Origin: Bradyrhizobium xenonodulans
GTDB taxonomy: Bacteria > Pseudomonadota > Alphaproteobacteria > Rhizobiales > Xanthobacteraceae
Direction of reading: 5' to 3'
NCBI RefSeq assembly: GCF_027594865.1
Contig: NZ_CP089391.1
Location: forward strand, 1,580,501-1,644,500
DNA length: 64,000 nt
This document shows, one piece after another, positions 10,135-20,425 of the stretch. The notes beneath the pieces were generated by a model. That model saw only the letters and a program-made list of their open reading frames with translations, had not been told where the DNA came from and made no database searches. Position 1 is the stretch's first letter. The number at the start of each line of letters is the position of its first letter. Made by a program: the position numbers and the translations under genes.

Positions 10135-10746
10135 TTACTCCACCTGGTCGCCGCGATTGATCGCTCCTCGCGAGAGGAATTGTGGTAACTGACGCATCTC
10201 GCGCGATCCCGGCCGGTCGGTCGGGTCGCGCCCCACTTTTGGTTTCAGCTCTAACAAATCAATGAACACATCCGCCTGTCGGCGCAGGTCGTCGGCGACC
10301 ATGGGGGGCTGAGTGGAGAGTGTGGAGACGACCGTCACGCGGACACCGCGGCGTTGCACGGCTTCCACCAGCGAACGAAAATCCCCATCGCCCGAGAACA
10401 ACACGATCTGATCGACGTGCCCGGCGAGCTCCATCGCTTTTACAGCGAGGTCGACATCCATTCTGCCCTTCACCTTGCGGCGTCCGGTGGTAGCGTCGGT
10501 GAACTCCCTGGCGAGCTTGGTGACGACGGTGTATCCGTTATAGTCGAGCCAATCGATCAAGGGGCGGATTGACGAATACTCCTGATCCTCGATGAGGGTC
10601 GTGTAGTAGAAGGCGCGCAACAGCGCACCCCGGCTTTGGAATTCGCCGAGCAGACGCCTGTAATCGATGTCGAAACCGAGCGCCTTGGCGGTGGCATAGA
10701 GATTGGAGCCATCGATAAAGAGTGCGATCTTCTCGATCGAAGGCAT
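10135..10746 (-). CDS. NYN-domain (LabA/DUF88) putative ribonuclease
   Basis: The product has 203 residues starting MPSIEKIALFIDGSNLY at 10746; an ATG nine bases upstream is possible. The PIN-like NYN fold is clear, with acidic residues in FIDGSN, GRMDVDLAVKAM and LFSGDGDFRSLVEAV, which form a metal-dependent nuclease-like site in this family. The C-terminal ~40 residues are unstructured and charged. RNA cleavage is a family inference; no substrate is known. It separates the pca and pob gene pairs without an obvious link to either. Confidence 0.88.
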   Translation of the reverse strand: MPSIEKIALFIDGSNLYATAKALGFDIDYRRLLGEFQSRGALLRAFYYTTLIEDQEYSSIRPLIDWLDYNGYTVVTKLAREFTDATTGRRKVKGRMDVDLAVKAMELAGHVDQIVLFSGDGDFRSLVEAVQRRGVRVTVVSTLSTQPPMVADDLRRQADVFIDLLELKPKVGRDPTDRPGSREMRQLPQFLSRGAINRGDQVE

Positions 10747-11057
10747 TATGCACAAATCTCCAGTTCCGCGCGAAAGTGGGCCGGTCCAGCATGCCGGCCG
10801 GAAAACACCGAAGACGCCGATGGCTTGCTGAAAAAGCGGCGCAGACGACCGGACAGGGGGGGCCGTCTTGCGCCAAGGCTAGGGAGGTTCCATGCCACCA
10901 GCGCCAGGGCGCCGAATGCAGCCACGCTAAGGCGCGCGCACTCCCTGCTCAATTGTACGGAGGTAAAGGGCTTCTATCCAAAGGATAGGATTCCATATAC
11001 GAAGGTAAGTGGCTGTAGCCTTCGACCATAGGCACGCCTGGTCTTTGGTCCGATGCG
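10747..11057. other. intergenic stretch upstream of the NYN gene
   Basis: About 310 bases hold the promoter region of the NYN gene and the 3' flank of the AraC gene. A short dyad TATCC-AAA-GGATA lies near 10976-10988. No domain-bearing open frame was found. Confidence 0.5.
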
Positions 11058-11921
11058 TCAGCCTTCATCGCCATGGAGTTGCGCACGGAAGGTGCGCGGC
11101 GACACGCCCGTGGCGGCGGCGTAGACGCGGCTGAAATAGGCCGGGTCCTCGAAGCCGAGCGCATAGGCGATCGTCGAGACCGGCAGATTGGTGTAGACGA
11201 GATTGCGCCGCGCCTCGCGGATCAGGCGGTTGAGGATCAGGTGCGAAGCGGTGTCGCCGGTCGCCGCCCGCGTCACGCGATTGAGATGCGTCGGCGTGAT
11301 CGACAGCGCGTCGGCATAGTCCGCAACGCTCCAGCGTTCCAGATGATGCTGTTCCAGCAGCGCCTCGAAGCGGCGGAACAGTCCGCTTTCCGCCGTCCCG
11401 CTGCCGCCACTCTCGCCGGTGAGCGCGCGGGCCACCAGCCCGATCATCGCCGCCGACAAGGCGCGCAGCACATGCGCGCGGCCGAAATCGCGCGCGGCAT
11501 GCTCGGCGAAGATCTGCTTCATGGTGGTGCGGATCTGCGGCGTGCCGCGCACCACGGCCGATCGTGACAGCGCGCCGCGCACTCCTTCCGAAGCCAGCAG
11601 CACCTCGTCCAGGATTTCCGCGGCGATGGTCAGCACCCAGCCTTGGGTATCGGGCACGAAGCGGAAGCCGTGGACATGGCCGACCGGCACGTTGACGATC
11701 TGCATCGGCCGGAGCGGCACCACGCGGCCGTCGAGCGTCGCCTCGCCGCCGCCGCGCTCGATCAGCAGTACCTGGTGCAGCCGGGCATGACGGTGCACGG
11801 CCAGAGTCCAGTCGTGCAGCACCGAGCGGGACGCAATCGTCTCGCAATGCACGACGTCGGGCAGGTCGCCGGACTCGCCGAAGAGGTTGTAGACGCGGAT
11901 TGCGGGAACTGCGGTTCTCAT
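11058..11921 (-). CDS. AraC-family regulator, probably of pobA
   Basis: The product has 287 residues from the ATG at 11921 (MRTAVPAIRVYNLFGESGDL); an open frame reaches further up to 12005 but would overlap the pobA leader. An N-terminal cupin-like effector domain (HRHARLHQVLLIERGGGEAT) precedes two AraC helix-turn-helices (WSVADYADALSITPTHLNRV and STIAYALGFEDPAYFSRV). It is divergent from pobA with 86 bases between starts, so it is likely the 4-hydroxybenzoate-responsive activator, equivalent to the AraC-type PobR of other proteobacteria (position-based inference). Confidence 0.9.
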   Translation of the reverse strand: MRTAVPAIRVYNLFGESGDLPDVVHCETIASRSVLHDWTLAVHRHARLHQVLLIERGGGEATLDGRVVPLRPMQIVNVPVGHVHGFRFVPDTQGWVLTIAAEILDEVLLASEGVRGALSRSAVVRGTPQIRTTMKQIFAEHAARDFGRAHVLRALSAAMIGLVARALTGESGGSGTAESGLFRRFEALLEQHHLERWSVADYADALSITPTHLNRVTRAATGDTASHLILNRLIREARRNLVYTNLPVSTIAYALGFEDPAYFSRVYAAATGVSPRTFRAQLHGDEG

Positions 11922-11992
11922 GTTCGAATAGTACAAGACAAAGACGAAACCCTCCATCGGTTTGCAGCGTTGGATCTGCAAAAAAGTGCTGA

Positions 11993-13180
<1,188 letters not shown>

Positions 13181-13186
13181 CGGAAG

Positions 13187-15337
13187 CTACTTCCCTTCCA
13201 GCGTATTGACTGGTGTCCAGTCCGGTGGTGGCGGATTTGCGCTGAGTGCCCTCGCGCGCTTCGCGAACAGCGCCGACGCCGGATCGATCTTTGCTACGCC
13301 ATCGAACGCATCAGCGGCCTTGGCAAAATCCCGCGCCCGCCAATAGGCCAGTCCTTCCGCATACACCGTGGCCACTTTCGCCTGCTCCGCGCTCTCGGCG
13401 CCTGTCCCGGCCAGCGGCTCGAACACCTTGATTGCTTCGCCGCGGCCCATCACCCTGATCGCGTCGAGCTCGCGCCAGGCGTAGCTGTTGCCGGTCTGCG
13501 CCATCGTCGTTTCCGACGCCATGATCGCGGTGCCGTAGTATTTGTTGGCGCCTTCGAGGCGGGAAGCGACGTTCACGGTGTCGCTCATCACGGTGTAATT
13601 GAAGCGGCGATGGGAGCCGATATTGCCGACCACGGCCTCGCCGCTGTTGAGCCCGATGCGGTGTGACAGGCCACGGCCGGCGAAGGCGGCGCTGTTGGCG
13701 TTCAATTCCGCGAGCTTCTCGTGGCACTTCAGCGCAGCGTGGACGGCGTTGCGTGCGTGGGCGGGATCGTCGGCCGGCGCCCCGAACATGGCGACGATGG
13801 AATCGCCGATATATTTGTCGACATAGCCGCCATGGCTCTCGATGATGTCGGTCATCGCGGAGAGATATTCGTTCATCAGGGTCACCAGCTCGCCCGGCGT
13901 CATCGTCTCCGCGATCGAGGAGAAGCCGGCGAGGTCGGAGAAGAACATGGTGACGTTGCGCATTTCGCCGCCGAGCGCGGGCATCTTGCCGGAGGCGACC
14001 ATGGTGTTGATCACTTCGGGCGCGAGATAGAAGGCGAAGCTCTTGCGCAAAAAGCGCTCGTCGCGATCGGCCAGCACGAAGCGGTAGCCGATCATCATCG
14101 CGAGCGCGGCAAGGCTCGCGAGTGCAGGCTCGGTCAACGGCAGCGCCAGTGCGTGAACGAACGCGCCGACGGCGAGGGCGGCGTACATGACGGTGAGGAC
14201 GAACCAGACGGTCAGTGCTCCGCTCGGCGCAAGCATGCAGGCCGCGCAGGCGATGACCGCAGCGAATGCGATCGTGAGAATGGTCCGCGCGGGAAAGCCC
14301 AGTTCTGTCACCGTATCGCGCTCGATCAGGTTTCGGACGACGGTGGCGTGCACGAAGACACCGGCGACCTCGCTGCGGGCCTTCTGCGCGGCGTTTGCCG
14401 GGGCGGGCAGGGCGCACCGAGGCCCCGGCGTCCCGTCATATCCGCCAGCTAGTCGCATCGAGGTCAGTTTGCGATCATCGAAGGTGAGGATGCTGCCGAG
14501 CAGCACGACCTTGCCGTCGAAAGCGCGGCGGAAGAAGTCGCGGTCGCCTTTTTCGACGCAGGCCCGCAGATCCGCGAAGGAGAAGGTCGGAACGTCACGG
14601 CCCATTCCGCGGAAGTTGAGCGTCAGCGTATTCGGCACCGCGCTTGGGATCGAATAGCCGGACAACTCGCTCGCACCGGACGGCGTCATCTCGGGTTTTC
14701 CGCCGAGTGCGCGCGCGGCGAGCTCGACGGCCATCGTGGGCACCGGCTTGCCGTCGATGGCAAAGCTCAGCGGCATCCGCCGGATCACATCGTCGGGGTC
14801 GGTGTGAACGTTGAGGGCGCGCACGCTATTTTTCACCGCAAATCGTTGTGCGGGGTAGGGGGCGTCCGGATGGTCGTTGCTCAGAATCTCGCCGAGCAGC
14901 AGCTTGCCATTGTCGGAGAGCTGCCGCAGGGCGATCAGATAGTCCCGGTCAAATCCCTTCAGGCGGGCGCCGAACGACGTATCGCCGAAAGGAATCTCCG
15001 ATTGCTCGATCGAGTTCTTGAAGATGACGTCGAAGCCGATCACCTTGGCGCCGCCGTCGGTGATGCTGCCGAGCACCCGGCCGATCTCGCGCGTCCAGGT
15101 CTGTGTCGGCGAGCCCTTGAAGGGCGGTGTGTCGTAGGTCTCGCCATCGATCGCGACGACGACGACGGGCGACGTCGCGGGATCGCGGCGGTCGCCGATG
15201 AGCCTGCCGCGCAGTGCCGTGAGGATGTCGAGCGAGAGACCTTGCAGCGTCTGAAGCGGCGGCGACGTGACGACGGCGCCCGCAACGAGCGCAATCAGGA
15301 TCGCCGCAACGATGTCCCGCCTGCCGATCCGCCGCAT
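13187..15337 (-). CDS. CHASE2-domain adenylate/guanylate cyclase
   Basis: The product has 716 residues from the ATG at 15337 (MRRIGRRDIVAAILIALVAG). One N-terminal membrane helix is followed by a periplasmic CHASE2 sensor (about residues 35-330, with VVVVAIDGETYDTPP), then three closely spaced membrane helices near residues 350-430 and a class III cyclase domain. That domain has FFSDLAGFSSIAETM with metal-binding aspartates, VDKYIGDSIVAMFGAP and HRIGLNSGEAVVGNIGS. The cAMP-type substrate residues look intact. The gene lies 19 bases after a FecR-like gene on the same strand, so the two form an operon; a CRP-type site stands upstream of that operon. Confidence 0.94.
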   Translation of the reverse strand: MRRIGRRDIVAAILIALVAGAVVTSPPLQTLQGLSLDILTALRGRLIGDRRDPATSPVVVVAIDGETYDTPPFKGSPTQTWTREIGRVLGSITDGGAKVIGFDVIFKNSIEQSEIPFGDTSFGARLKGFDRDYLIALRQLSDNGKLLLGEILSNDHPDAPYPAQRFAVKNSVRALNVHTDPDDVIRRMPLSFAIDGKPVPTMAVELAARALGGKPEMTPSGASELSGYSIPSAVPNTLTLNFRGMGRDVPTFSFADLRACVEKGDRDFFRRAFDGKVVLLGSILTFDDRKLTSMRLAGGYDGTPGPRCALPAPANAAQKARSEVAGVFVHATVVRNLIERDTVTELGFPARTILTIAFAAVIACAACMLAPSGALTVWFVLTVMYAALAVGAFVHALALPLTEPALASLAALAMMIGYRFVLADRDERFLRKSFAFYLAPEVINTMVASGKMPALGGEMRNVTMFFSDLAGFSSIAETMTPGELVTLMNEYLSAMTDIIESHGGYVDKYIGDSIVAMFGAPADDPAHARNAVHAALKCHEKLAELNANSAAFAGRGLSHRIGLNSGEAVVGNIGSHRRFNYTVMSDTVNVASRLEGANKYYGTAIMASETTMAQTGNSYAWRELDAIRVMGRGEAIKVFEPLAGTGAESAEQAKVATVYAEGLAYWRARDFAKAADAFDGVAKIDPASALFAKRARALSANPPPPDWTPVNTLEGK

Positions 15338-15356
15338 CGCCCCGTCGCTAGGCCGT

Positions 15357-16028
15357 CTATTCGAGCCGCAGCAGGCGGCCGACGATCGGCGTCGGCGAGG
15401 AGGTTGCGCCGGCATCGACCTGAAACGCGTAGCGCTTGGCGCCGAGGATGGCGAGATAGCTGCCGCCCGGGGTCAGCGACTTGCCGGCCTTGGCAAAGTC
15501 GTAGAACTTGCCGCCGACCATGATCTCGCTCTTGAGCGGCACACTGATCGCGGGCTCCTTGCCGTCGGTGCGCTCGATCACCAGCGTGCTGCCGCTCTTG
15601 GCCTGCACCAGCGGCGAGACGCCGTAGAGCGTCGGCAGCTTGGCCGGCGCGGCGCCCCTGGCGTCCGATCGCATGGTGCGGAAGGTCGTTGCTGCGCTCT
15701 GGTTCGCCTCGCGCTCCGAGAGCTTTGCCGCGTTGGTATCGCAGGGTACTTTTTCCCGCTTGACCTCGCCGAGCTGCACGGTGCTCTGCTCGGCGCCGAC
15801 CAGGACGACGCCTTCGCTGATGGTCTCGCGCTGGCAGGATTTGAGGTAGCTGAGCGTGATGCTGGCCTTGGGCCCGAGCTTGATGATCTTGCCTGGCGCC
15901 ACATAGTCCATGAACGCGATGCCGTCGACCTTGCCCTGCACATCCTCGACGATCGCGGCCGGGGTCTCCGCCAAAGCGGGGGCCGCAAGACAGAACGCGC
16001 CGACAGCGGCGCCGATCAGGCGTTTCAT
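15357..16028 (-). CDS. exported FecR-like protein
   Basis: The product has 223 residues and begins with a clear signal peptide (MKRLIGAAVGAFCLAAPALA-ETPA); I chose the ATG at 16028 for that reason. The mature N-terminus (GKVDGIAFMDYVAPGKIIKL, ASITLSYLKSCQRETI) resembles FecR-type domains that sense or present periplasmic signals. Two cysteines could pair. It is the first gene of an operon with the CHASE2 cyclase, so it may feed the periplasmic CHASE2 sensor; that link is inferred from gene order. Confidence 0.8.
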   Translation of the reverse strand: MKRLIGAAVGAFCLAAPALAETPAAIVEDVQGKVDGIAFMDYVAPGKIIKLGPKASITLSYLKSCQRETISEGVVLVGAEQSTVQLGEVKREKVPCDTNAAKLSEREANQSAATTFRTMRSDARGAAPAKLPTLYGVSPLVQAKSGSTLVIERTDGKEPAISVPLKSEIMVGGKFYDFAKAGKSLTPGGSYLAILGAKRYAFQVDAGATSSPTPIVGRLLRLE

Positions 16029-16108
16029 GGGAGCTCTCATCCAATTCGACCGATATATGACCGGTCCCCGTCCTGGTTCGATGCTTAGCAGCGGAACGCC
16101 CAGGCAAG

Positions 16109-16124
16109 TGTGACCAGAATCACG
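16109..16124. promoter_or_regulatory. CRP-type palindrome upstream of the cyclase operon
   Basis: TGTGA-N6-TCACG matches the classic CRP/Clr half-site pattern (TGTGA-N6-TCACA) at nine of its ten fixed positions. It is centred about 90 bases upstream of the FecR-like start codon, in a position suitable for activation of the minus-strand operon. Confidence 0.6.
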
Positions 16125-16216
16125 CTTTATTATTGGTGACACTCTAGCAGGAACAGGTTCAACCGGGCGACCGGAGAAAACGAAGCCGCGGCAAGCTCTT
16201 GGCCGAATGGATAATG

Positions 16217-17356
16217 TCAGGTGGCCGGGATGGCCTCGGGTAAACGGTCCTCGGCCGGGCAGCTCTGCTCCGCAGTCTCCAAACCAGGAACGAGCGTGGC
16301 TCCGGTCTTCTGATAGGGCGTCGCCTGCCCGCCGGCGGCGATCTCCACGACCTCGTCCCAGCGCGACAGGAAGGCCTCGACGCAGGCCGGATCGAATTGC
16401 CGCCCCTGGTTCTCGACCAGATAGTTGCGGGCGACGTCCAGCGGCATCGGCTCCTTATATGGCCGCCGCGTCGTCAGGGCGTCGAAGACGTCGGCGACCG
16501 CGACCACGCGCGCGGCGACCGGGATTGCATCTGCCCTGAGGCCGTTCGGATAGCCGGCGCCGTCCCAGCGCTCGTGATGGCCTGCGGCAATTTGCGCACC
16601 GAGCTGGATCAGCTCGCAGCTCGAGTCCGCCAGGATCTTCTCGCCGATCGTCGCATGGGTGCGGATCACCGCCATCTCGTCGTCGGTCAGCTTGCCGGGT
16701 TTGAGCAGGATGCTGTCGGGGATGGCGACCTTACCGACGTCGTGCAGCGGCGCGGCGAGATAGATGTCACGGCAGAGCCGGGCCGGCAGGCCGAGCTGCT
16801 CGGCGATGATGCGGCTGTAGCGGGCGACCCGCAGCGTGTGCTCACCGGTGTCGTTGTCGCGATACTCGACCGCGAGCGCGAGCCGCAGGATGATCTCTTC
16901 CTCGCGCTCGCCGAGTTTTCGGGTCGCGGCCGCGACTGCGCTCGCGGGATCGGCGGCGCGGTCGTTCTGCTTGCGTACGGCTGCACCAAGCCGCACCAAA
17001 TTCCGCAAGCGCACCGTCATCTCGACGCTCTGGGGCGCCTTGGGCAGGAAATCGGTTGCACCGGCCTGCAGCGCTTCCATCTTGACGTCATCGGTCTGTC
17101 GCGAAGTGATCATCGCGATCGGGATGTCGGCGAAGCCGGGCAGGGTGCGGAAGGCGCGGATGAAGCTGATGCCGTCCATATGCGGCATCTCGTAGTCGAC
17201 CAGCACGAGATCGAAGACGCGTTCGCGCGCACAAGCCAGTGCCTCGACGGGATCGAGGAAGGTCGTGGCCTCGACCATGCCTTCGGCTTCGATATGACGT
17301 TTCAGGAAATTGAGGACGGAGCGACTGTCATCAACCAGAAGCGCTTGGGTCAGCAT
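16217..17356 (-). CDS. response regulator with HD-GYP phosphodiesterase output
   Basis: The product has 379 residues. An N-terminal receiver domain (phospho-acceptor Asp in LVDYEMPHMDG, preceding VDDSRSV) is joined through a helical linker to an HD-GYP domain with GEHTLRVARYSRIIAEQLG, LAAPLHDVGKVAIPD and HHERWDGAGYPNGL, so the HD and GYP signatures are intact. The family hydrolyses cyclic di-GMP. It is divergent from the chemotaxis operon with about 290 bases between starts. This suggests, but does not prove, that its receiver is phosphorylated by the neighbouring CheA. Confidence 0.95.
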   Translation of the reverse strand: MLTQALLVDDSRSVLNFLKRHIEAEGMVEATTFLDPVEALACARERVFDLVLVDYEMPHMDGISFIRAFRTLPGFADIPIAMITSRQTDDVKMEALQAGATDFLPKAPQSVEMTVRLRNLVRLGAAVRKQNDRAADPASAVAAATRKLGEREEEIILRLALAVEYRDNDTGEHTLRVARYSRIIAEQLGLPARLCRDIYLAAPLHDVGKVAIPDSILLKPGKLTDDEMAVIRTHATIGEKILADSSCELIQLGAQIAAGHHERWDGAGYPNGLRADAIPVAARVVAVADVFDALTTRRPYKEPMPLDVARNYLVENQGRQFDPACVEAFLSRWDEVVEIAAGGQATPYQKTGATLVPGLETAEQSCPAEDRLPEAIPAT

Positions 17357-17643
17357 CGGCGGCCGGTCTCGTTCGGATGGCGAGGCATGATCGCAACGAA
17401 TAGCCTTTGCGATTTAACGCGGAGCAAACGTCCAACCCGTCGCAAACTGCCGCGAGACTGCGCGCAGCGCATGAGATTTGTGCTGGCCATGCACGTCTGC
17501 ATGCATACGCGAAGTTCTAGGGATTGTGACCCGTAGTTGTACGGAGGGTCTCATTAGGGGTTTGCACACTCTCCAAAGCGAATAGTCGTCGCGCGGGATT
17601 CACGCAATGCGTGCAGCGAATCCCGAGGAAATTTGGGGGACGA

Positions 17644-17967
17644 ATGTCGTCTGATGCTACGGAGCCGAAGTGGTCCCTACGGCTGCCCGCGGATTGCAGC
17701 ATCGCTGCGATCCGCAATGTCTATGACCTGATCCGAGAGGCATTCGGCCGGCAGGACCGGCTCGAGATCGATTGTTCGAGCGTCGACAAGGCCGACGTGA
17801 CCTCAATCCAGCTTCTGCTGTCGACCGCCAGGACGGGCGAGGCCCAGGGCCGCCCGGTGGTGCTCACATCATTCTCCCAATCTCTGCGTAACACCCTTCG
17901 CCGCGCCGGCTTTGCCAGCGATGCGATGATCGATCAGCATTTCCCGCAAAAGAAAGATGGCACCTGA
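17644..17967 (+). CDS. STAS-domain protein at the head of the che operon
   Basis: The product has 107 residues from the ATG at 17644, preceded by AGGAAATTTGGGGGA. It is a single STAS fold (LEIDCSSVDKADVTSIQLLL), related to anti-sigma-factor antagonists and MlaB. The serine/threonine switch region reads VTS rather than the usual DSSG. Its stop overlaps the start of the CheY-like gene by one base (TGATG), so it is translationally coupled to the che operon. The partner is unknown. Confidence 0.85.
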   Translation: MSSDATEPKWSLRLPADCSIAAIRNVYDLIREAFGRQDRLEIDCSSVDKADVTSIQLLLSTARTGEAQGRPVVLTSFSQSLRNTLRRAGFASDAMIDQHFPQKKDGT

Positions 17968-18332
17968 TGGCCACGATTCTCACGGTCGACGACTCCCCCA
18001 GCATCCGCCAGATGATCAAGGTCGTGCTCGAGCCGGCCGGTCACAACGTGATCGAGGCCGGTGACGGCGCGCAAGGGCTCGCCAAGGCGCAGGCCGGCAA
18101 GCTCGACCTCGTCATCACCGACCTCAATATGCCCGTCATGAACGGGCTCGAGCTGATCCGCGCGCTGCGCAAGCTGCCGAGCGCGGTCGGCATGCCCATC
18201 GTGTTCCTGACGACCGAGTCCAATGACACGGTGAAGCAGGAAGCCAAGAGCGCAGGCGCCACCGGCTGGATCACAAAGCCCTTCAAGCCCGAGCAGCTGC
18301 TCGCCGTCGTCGGCAAGCTGGTGCGCGCATGA
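17967..18332 (+). CDS. CheY-like single-domain response regulator
   Basis: The product has 121 residues, a bare receiver domain with VDDSPSIRQ, the phospho-acceptor Asp in VITDLNMPVMNG, the switch Thr in FLTTES and the lysine in WITKPFKPEQ. All catalytic residues are present. It is coupled to the STAS gene upstream (1-base overlap) and to cheA downstream (4-base ATGA overlap). As a CheY it would carry the CheA phosphate to the motor or act as a phosphate sink. Confidence 0.93.
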   Translation: MATILTVDDSPSIRQMIKVVLEPAGHNVIEAGDGAQGLAKAQAGKLDLVITDLNMPVMNGLELIRALRKLPSAVGMPIVFLTTESNDTVKQEAKSAGATGWITKPFKPEQLLAVVGKLVRA

Positions 18333-20425
18333 ACGCGATGGACCCGACCGAGGTCTTTCGCCAGGAAGCCAGCGAGCTGTTCGAGGTCCTTGAAGGGGCC
18401 CTGCTCGACCTCGGCCAGCGTCCCGACGACCGCGAGCTGGTCGATTCCGCCTTCCGCGCCCTGCATACGATCAAGGGGTCGGGCGCCATGTTCGGCTTCG
18501 ACAAGGTCGCCTCCTTCACCCATGAATTCGAGACCGCGTTCGATCGTGTCCGCAAGGGCGAGATCAAGCCGACGCAGGAGCTGATCTCGGTCGCGCTTGC
18601 GGCGAAGGACTACATCCGAGCGCTGATCGAGGATCCGCAGTCGACCGACGACGTCATCGGCGAAGCCATCCTCGCCGACCTCAAGCGCTTCGTGTTTCCC
18701 GACCAGGCTGCCGCTCCGGTCGCCGCGATCGCAGAGGCGCCGCCGCTCGCGCCCGCCGCGAGCAAGCAGGCCGGCTGGCACCTCTTTCTGGAATTCGAAT
18801 CCCATATCCTGCGCAACGGCTCGAACCCGCTCGACCTGCTGGAAGACCTCTGCAAGCTCGGCCCCTGCTTCGTCGTGCCCGTGACCGACGGCATCCCGTT
18901 CCTCGACGAGATGGAGCCGGAAGACTGCTATCTGAAATGGGACGTCAAGCTGCACGCGGCCTGCGACAAGAATGCGATCGACGACGTCTTCATGTTCGTC
19001 TCGGACGAGATGAAGCTGACGCTGTCGCCGCTCGCGCATGTCGAGACGCCCGCGCCGCTACCGCTGTTCCAGCTGCTCGACGAGGAGCCGGCCCCGCCCG
19101 CCGACATGACCGCGCCGGCGGTCGAGGCGGTTGTTGAGCCCGTCGCCGAGCAGCTCGTCGCCAGGGCGGAGCCCAAGCCTGAAGTCAAGCCTGAAGCAAA
19201 GCCTGAGACAAGACCGGAAGCGAAGCTCGAGGCCAAGCAGGATCGCGGTATCGCCACCGTCCGTGTCCAGGCCGAGCGTCTCGACGAGTTGATGGACCGG
19301 GTTGGTGAGCTCGTCATCGCCCAGGCGCGGCTGACCCAGCTCGCCTCGTCCGGCTCGGACCTCTCGATCAAGATGATCGCCGAGGAGATCGAGCGCCTTG
19401 CCTCCTCCTTGCGCGACACCACGATGGGCGCGCGCATGGTGCCGATCGGCTCGCTGTTCGGCCGCTTCCGCCGCCTGGTGCATGATCTGTCGCGCGACCT
19501 GTCGAAGCCGGTCGAGTTCGTCACCACGGGCGAGGATACCGAGCTCGACAAGACCATGATCGAGTGCCTCGCTGATCCGCTGGTGCACTTGATCCGCAAT
19601 GCCATCGACCACGGCATCGAGGACACCGCGACCCGCTCCGCCAATGGCAAGACCGAGCAGGGCCGCATCGAGCTCGCGGCCGTGCATTCCGGCGCGCAGG
19701 TGCTCGTCACCGTGAAGGACAATGGCGGCGGCCTCAACACCGCGCGCGTTCGCGCGAAAGCGGAAGAGCAGGGGCTGATCGCCGCGGGCGCCGTGCTGAC
19801 CGATCACGAAATCCACCAGTTCCTGTTCCACCCGGGCTTCTCGACCGCGCAGACCATCTCGGCACTGTCGGGCCGCGGCGTCGGCATGGACGTGGTCAAA
19901 CGCACCATCGAGAACATGCGCGGTACGATCGACCTGTCGACCCGGCCGGGCCAGGGCACCACGGTGACGCTGCGCCTGCCGCTGACGCTGGCGATCATCG
20001 AAGGTCTTCTGATCCGCGTCGGCGAAGGCCGCTACATCATCCCGCTGTCGGCGGTGGAAGAATGCATCGAGCTGACGGCCGAGGACGAGCGTTCGCGCGG
20101 CCGCAACTTCCTCAACGTGCGCGGCAACCTCGTCCCGTTCCTGCGCCTGCGCGAGATCATGTCGTCGCAGGGTACGCCCGACCGGCATCAGAAGACGATC
20201 ATCATCTCGACGGGCGAGACGCACGTCGGTCTCGTCGCCGACCAGATCATCGGCAACCACCAGACCGTGATCAAGTCGCTCTCCAAGCTGCACTCCGACG
20301 TCACGATCTTCTCCGGCGCGACGATTTTGGGTGACGGCACGGCGGCGCTGATCCTCGACGTGACGCAGCTCGTTGCGCTGGCGCAGTCGAAGGTCGAGAA
20401 GCAGCACATCAGCGAGGCGGCGTGA
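18329..20425 (+). CDS. cheA: chemotaxis histidine kinase
   Basis: The product has 698 residues with the full CheA order. An N-terminal HPt domain holds the phospho-His in LHTIKGSGAMFG (His46). A middle region leads to a proline/lysine/glutamate-rich linker of imperfect P-E-x-K units near residues 285-308. Then come the dimerisation domain, the HATPase with N-box LIRNAIDHGIE, DNGGGL and GRGVGMDVV, and a C-terminal CheW-like domain. It phosphorylates CheY and CheB on signals from the MCPs. It overlaps the CheY-like gene by 4 bases and cheW by one. Confidence 0.97.
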   Translation: MNAMDPTEVFRQEASELFEVLEGALLDLGQRPDDRELVDSAFRALHTIKGSGAMFGFDKVASFTHEFETAFDRVRKGEIKPTQELISVALAAKDYIRALIEDPQSTDDVIGEAILADLKRFVFPDQAAAPVAAIAEAPPLAPAASKQAGWHLFLEFESHILRNGSNPLDLLEDLCKLGPCFVVPVTDGIPFLDEMEPEDCYLKWDVKLHAACDKNAIDDVFMFVSDEMKLTLSPLAHVETPAPLPLFQLLDEEPAPPADMTAPAVEAVVEPVAEQLVARAEPKPEVKPEAKPETRPEAKLEAKQDRGIATVRVQAERLDELMDRVGELVIAQARLTQLASSGSDLSIKMIAEEIERLASSLRDTTMGARMVPIGSLFGRFRRLVHDLSRDLSKPVEFVTTGEDTELDKTMIECLADPLVHLIRNAIDHGIEDTATRSANGKTEQGRIELAAVHSGAQVLVTVKDNGGGLNTARVRAKAEEQGLIAAGAVLTDHEIHQFLFHPGFSTAQTISALSGRGVGMDVVKRTIENMRGTIDLSTRPGQGTTVTLRLPLTLAIIEGLLIRVGEGRYIIPLSAVEECIELTAEDERSRGRNFLNVRGNLVPFLRLREIMSSQGTPDRHQKTIIISTGETHVGLVADQIIGNHQTVIKSLSKLHSDVTIFSGATILGDGTAALILDVTQLVALAQSKVEKQHISEAA

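Noticed and set aside
10746..10952. Possible 68-residue gene whose TAA overlaps the NYN start (TAATG)
   Set aside because: The overlap looked like translational coupling, but the start would be TTG, the composition is shadow-like and no Shine-Dalgarno is present. Kept out for lack of support.
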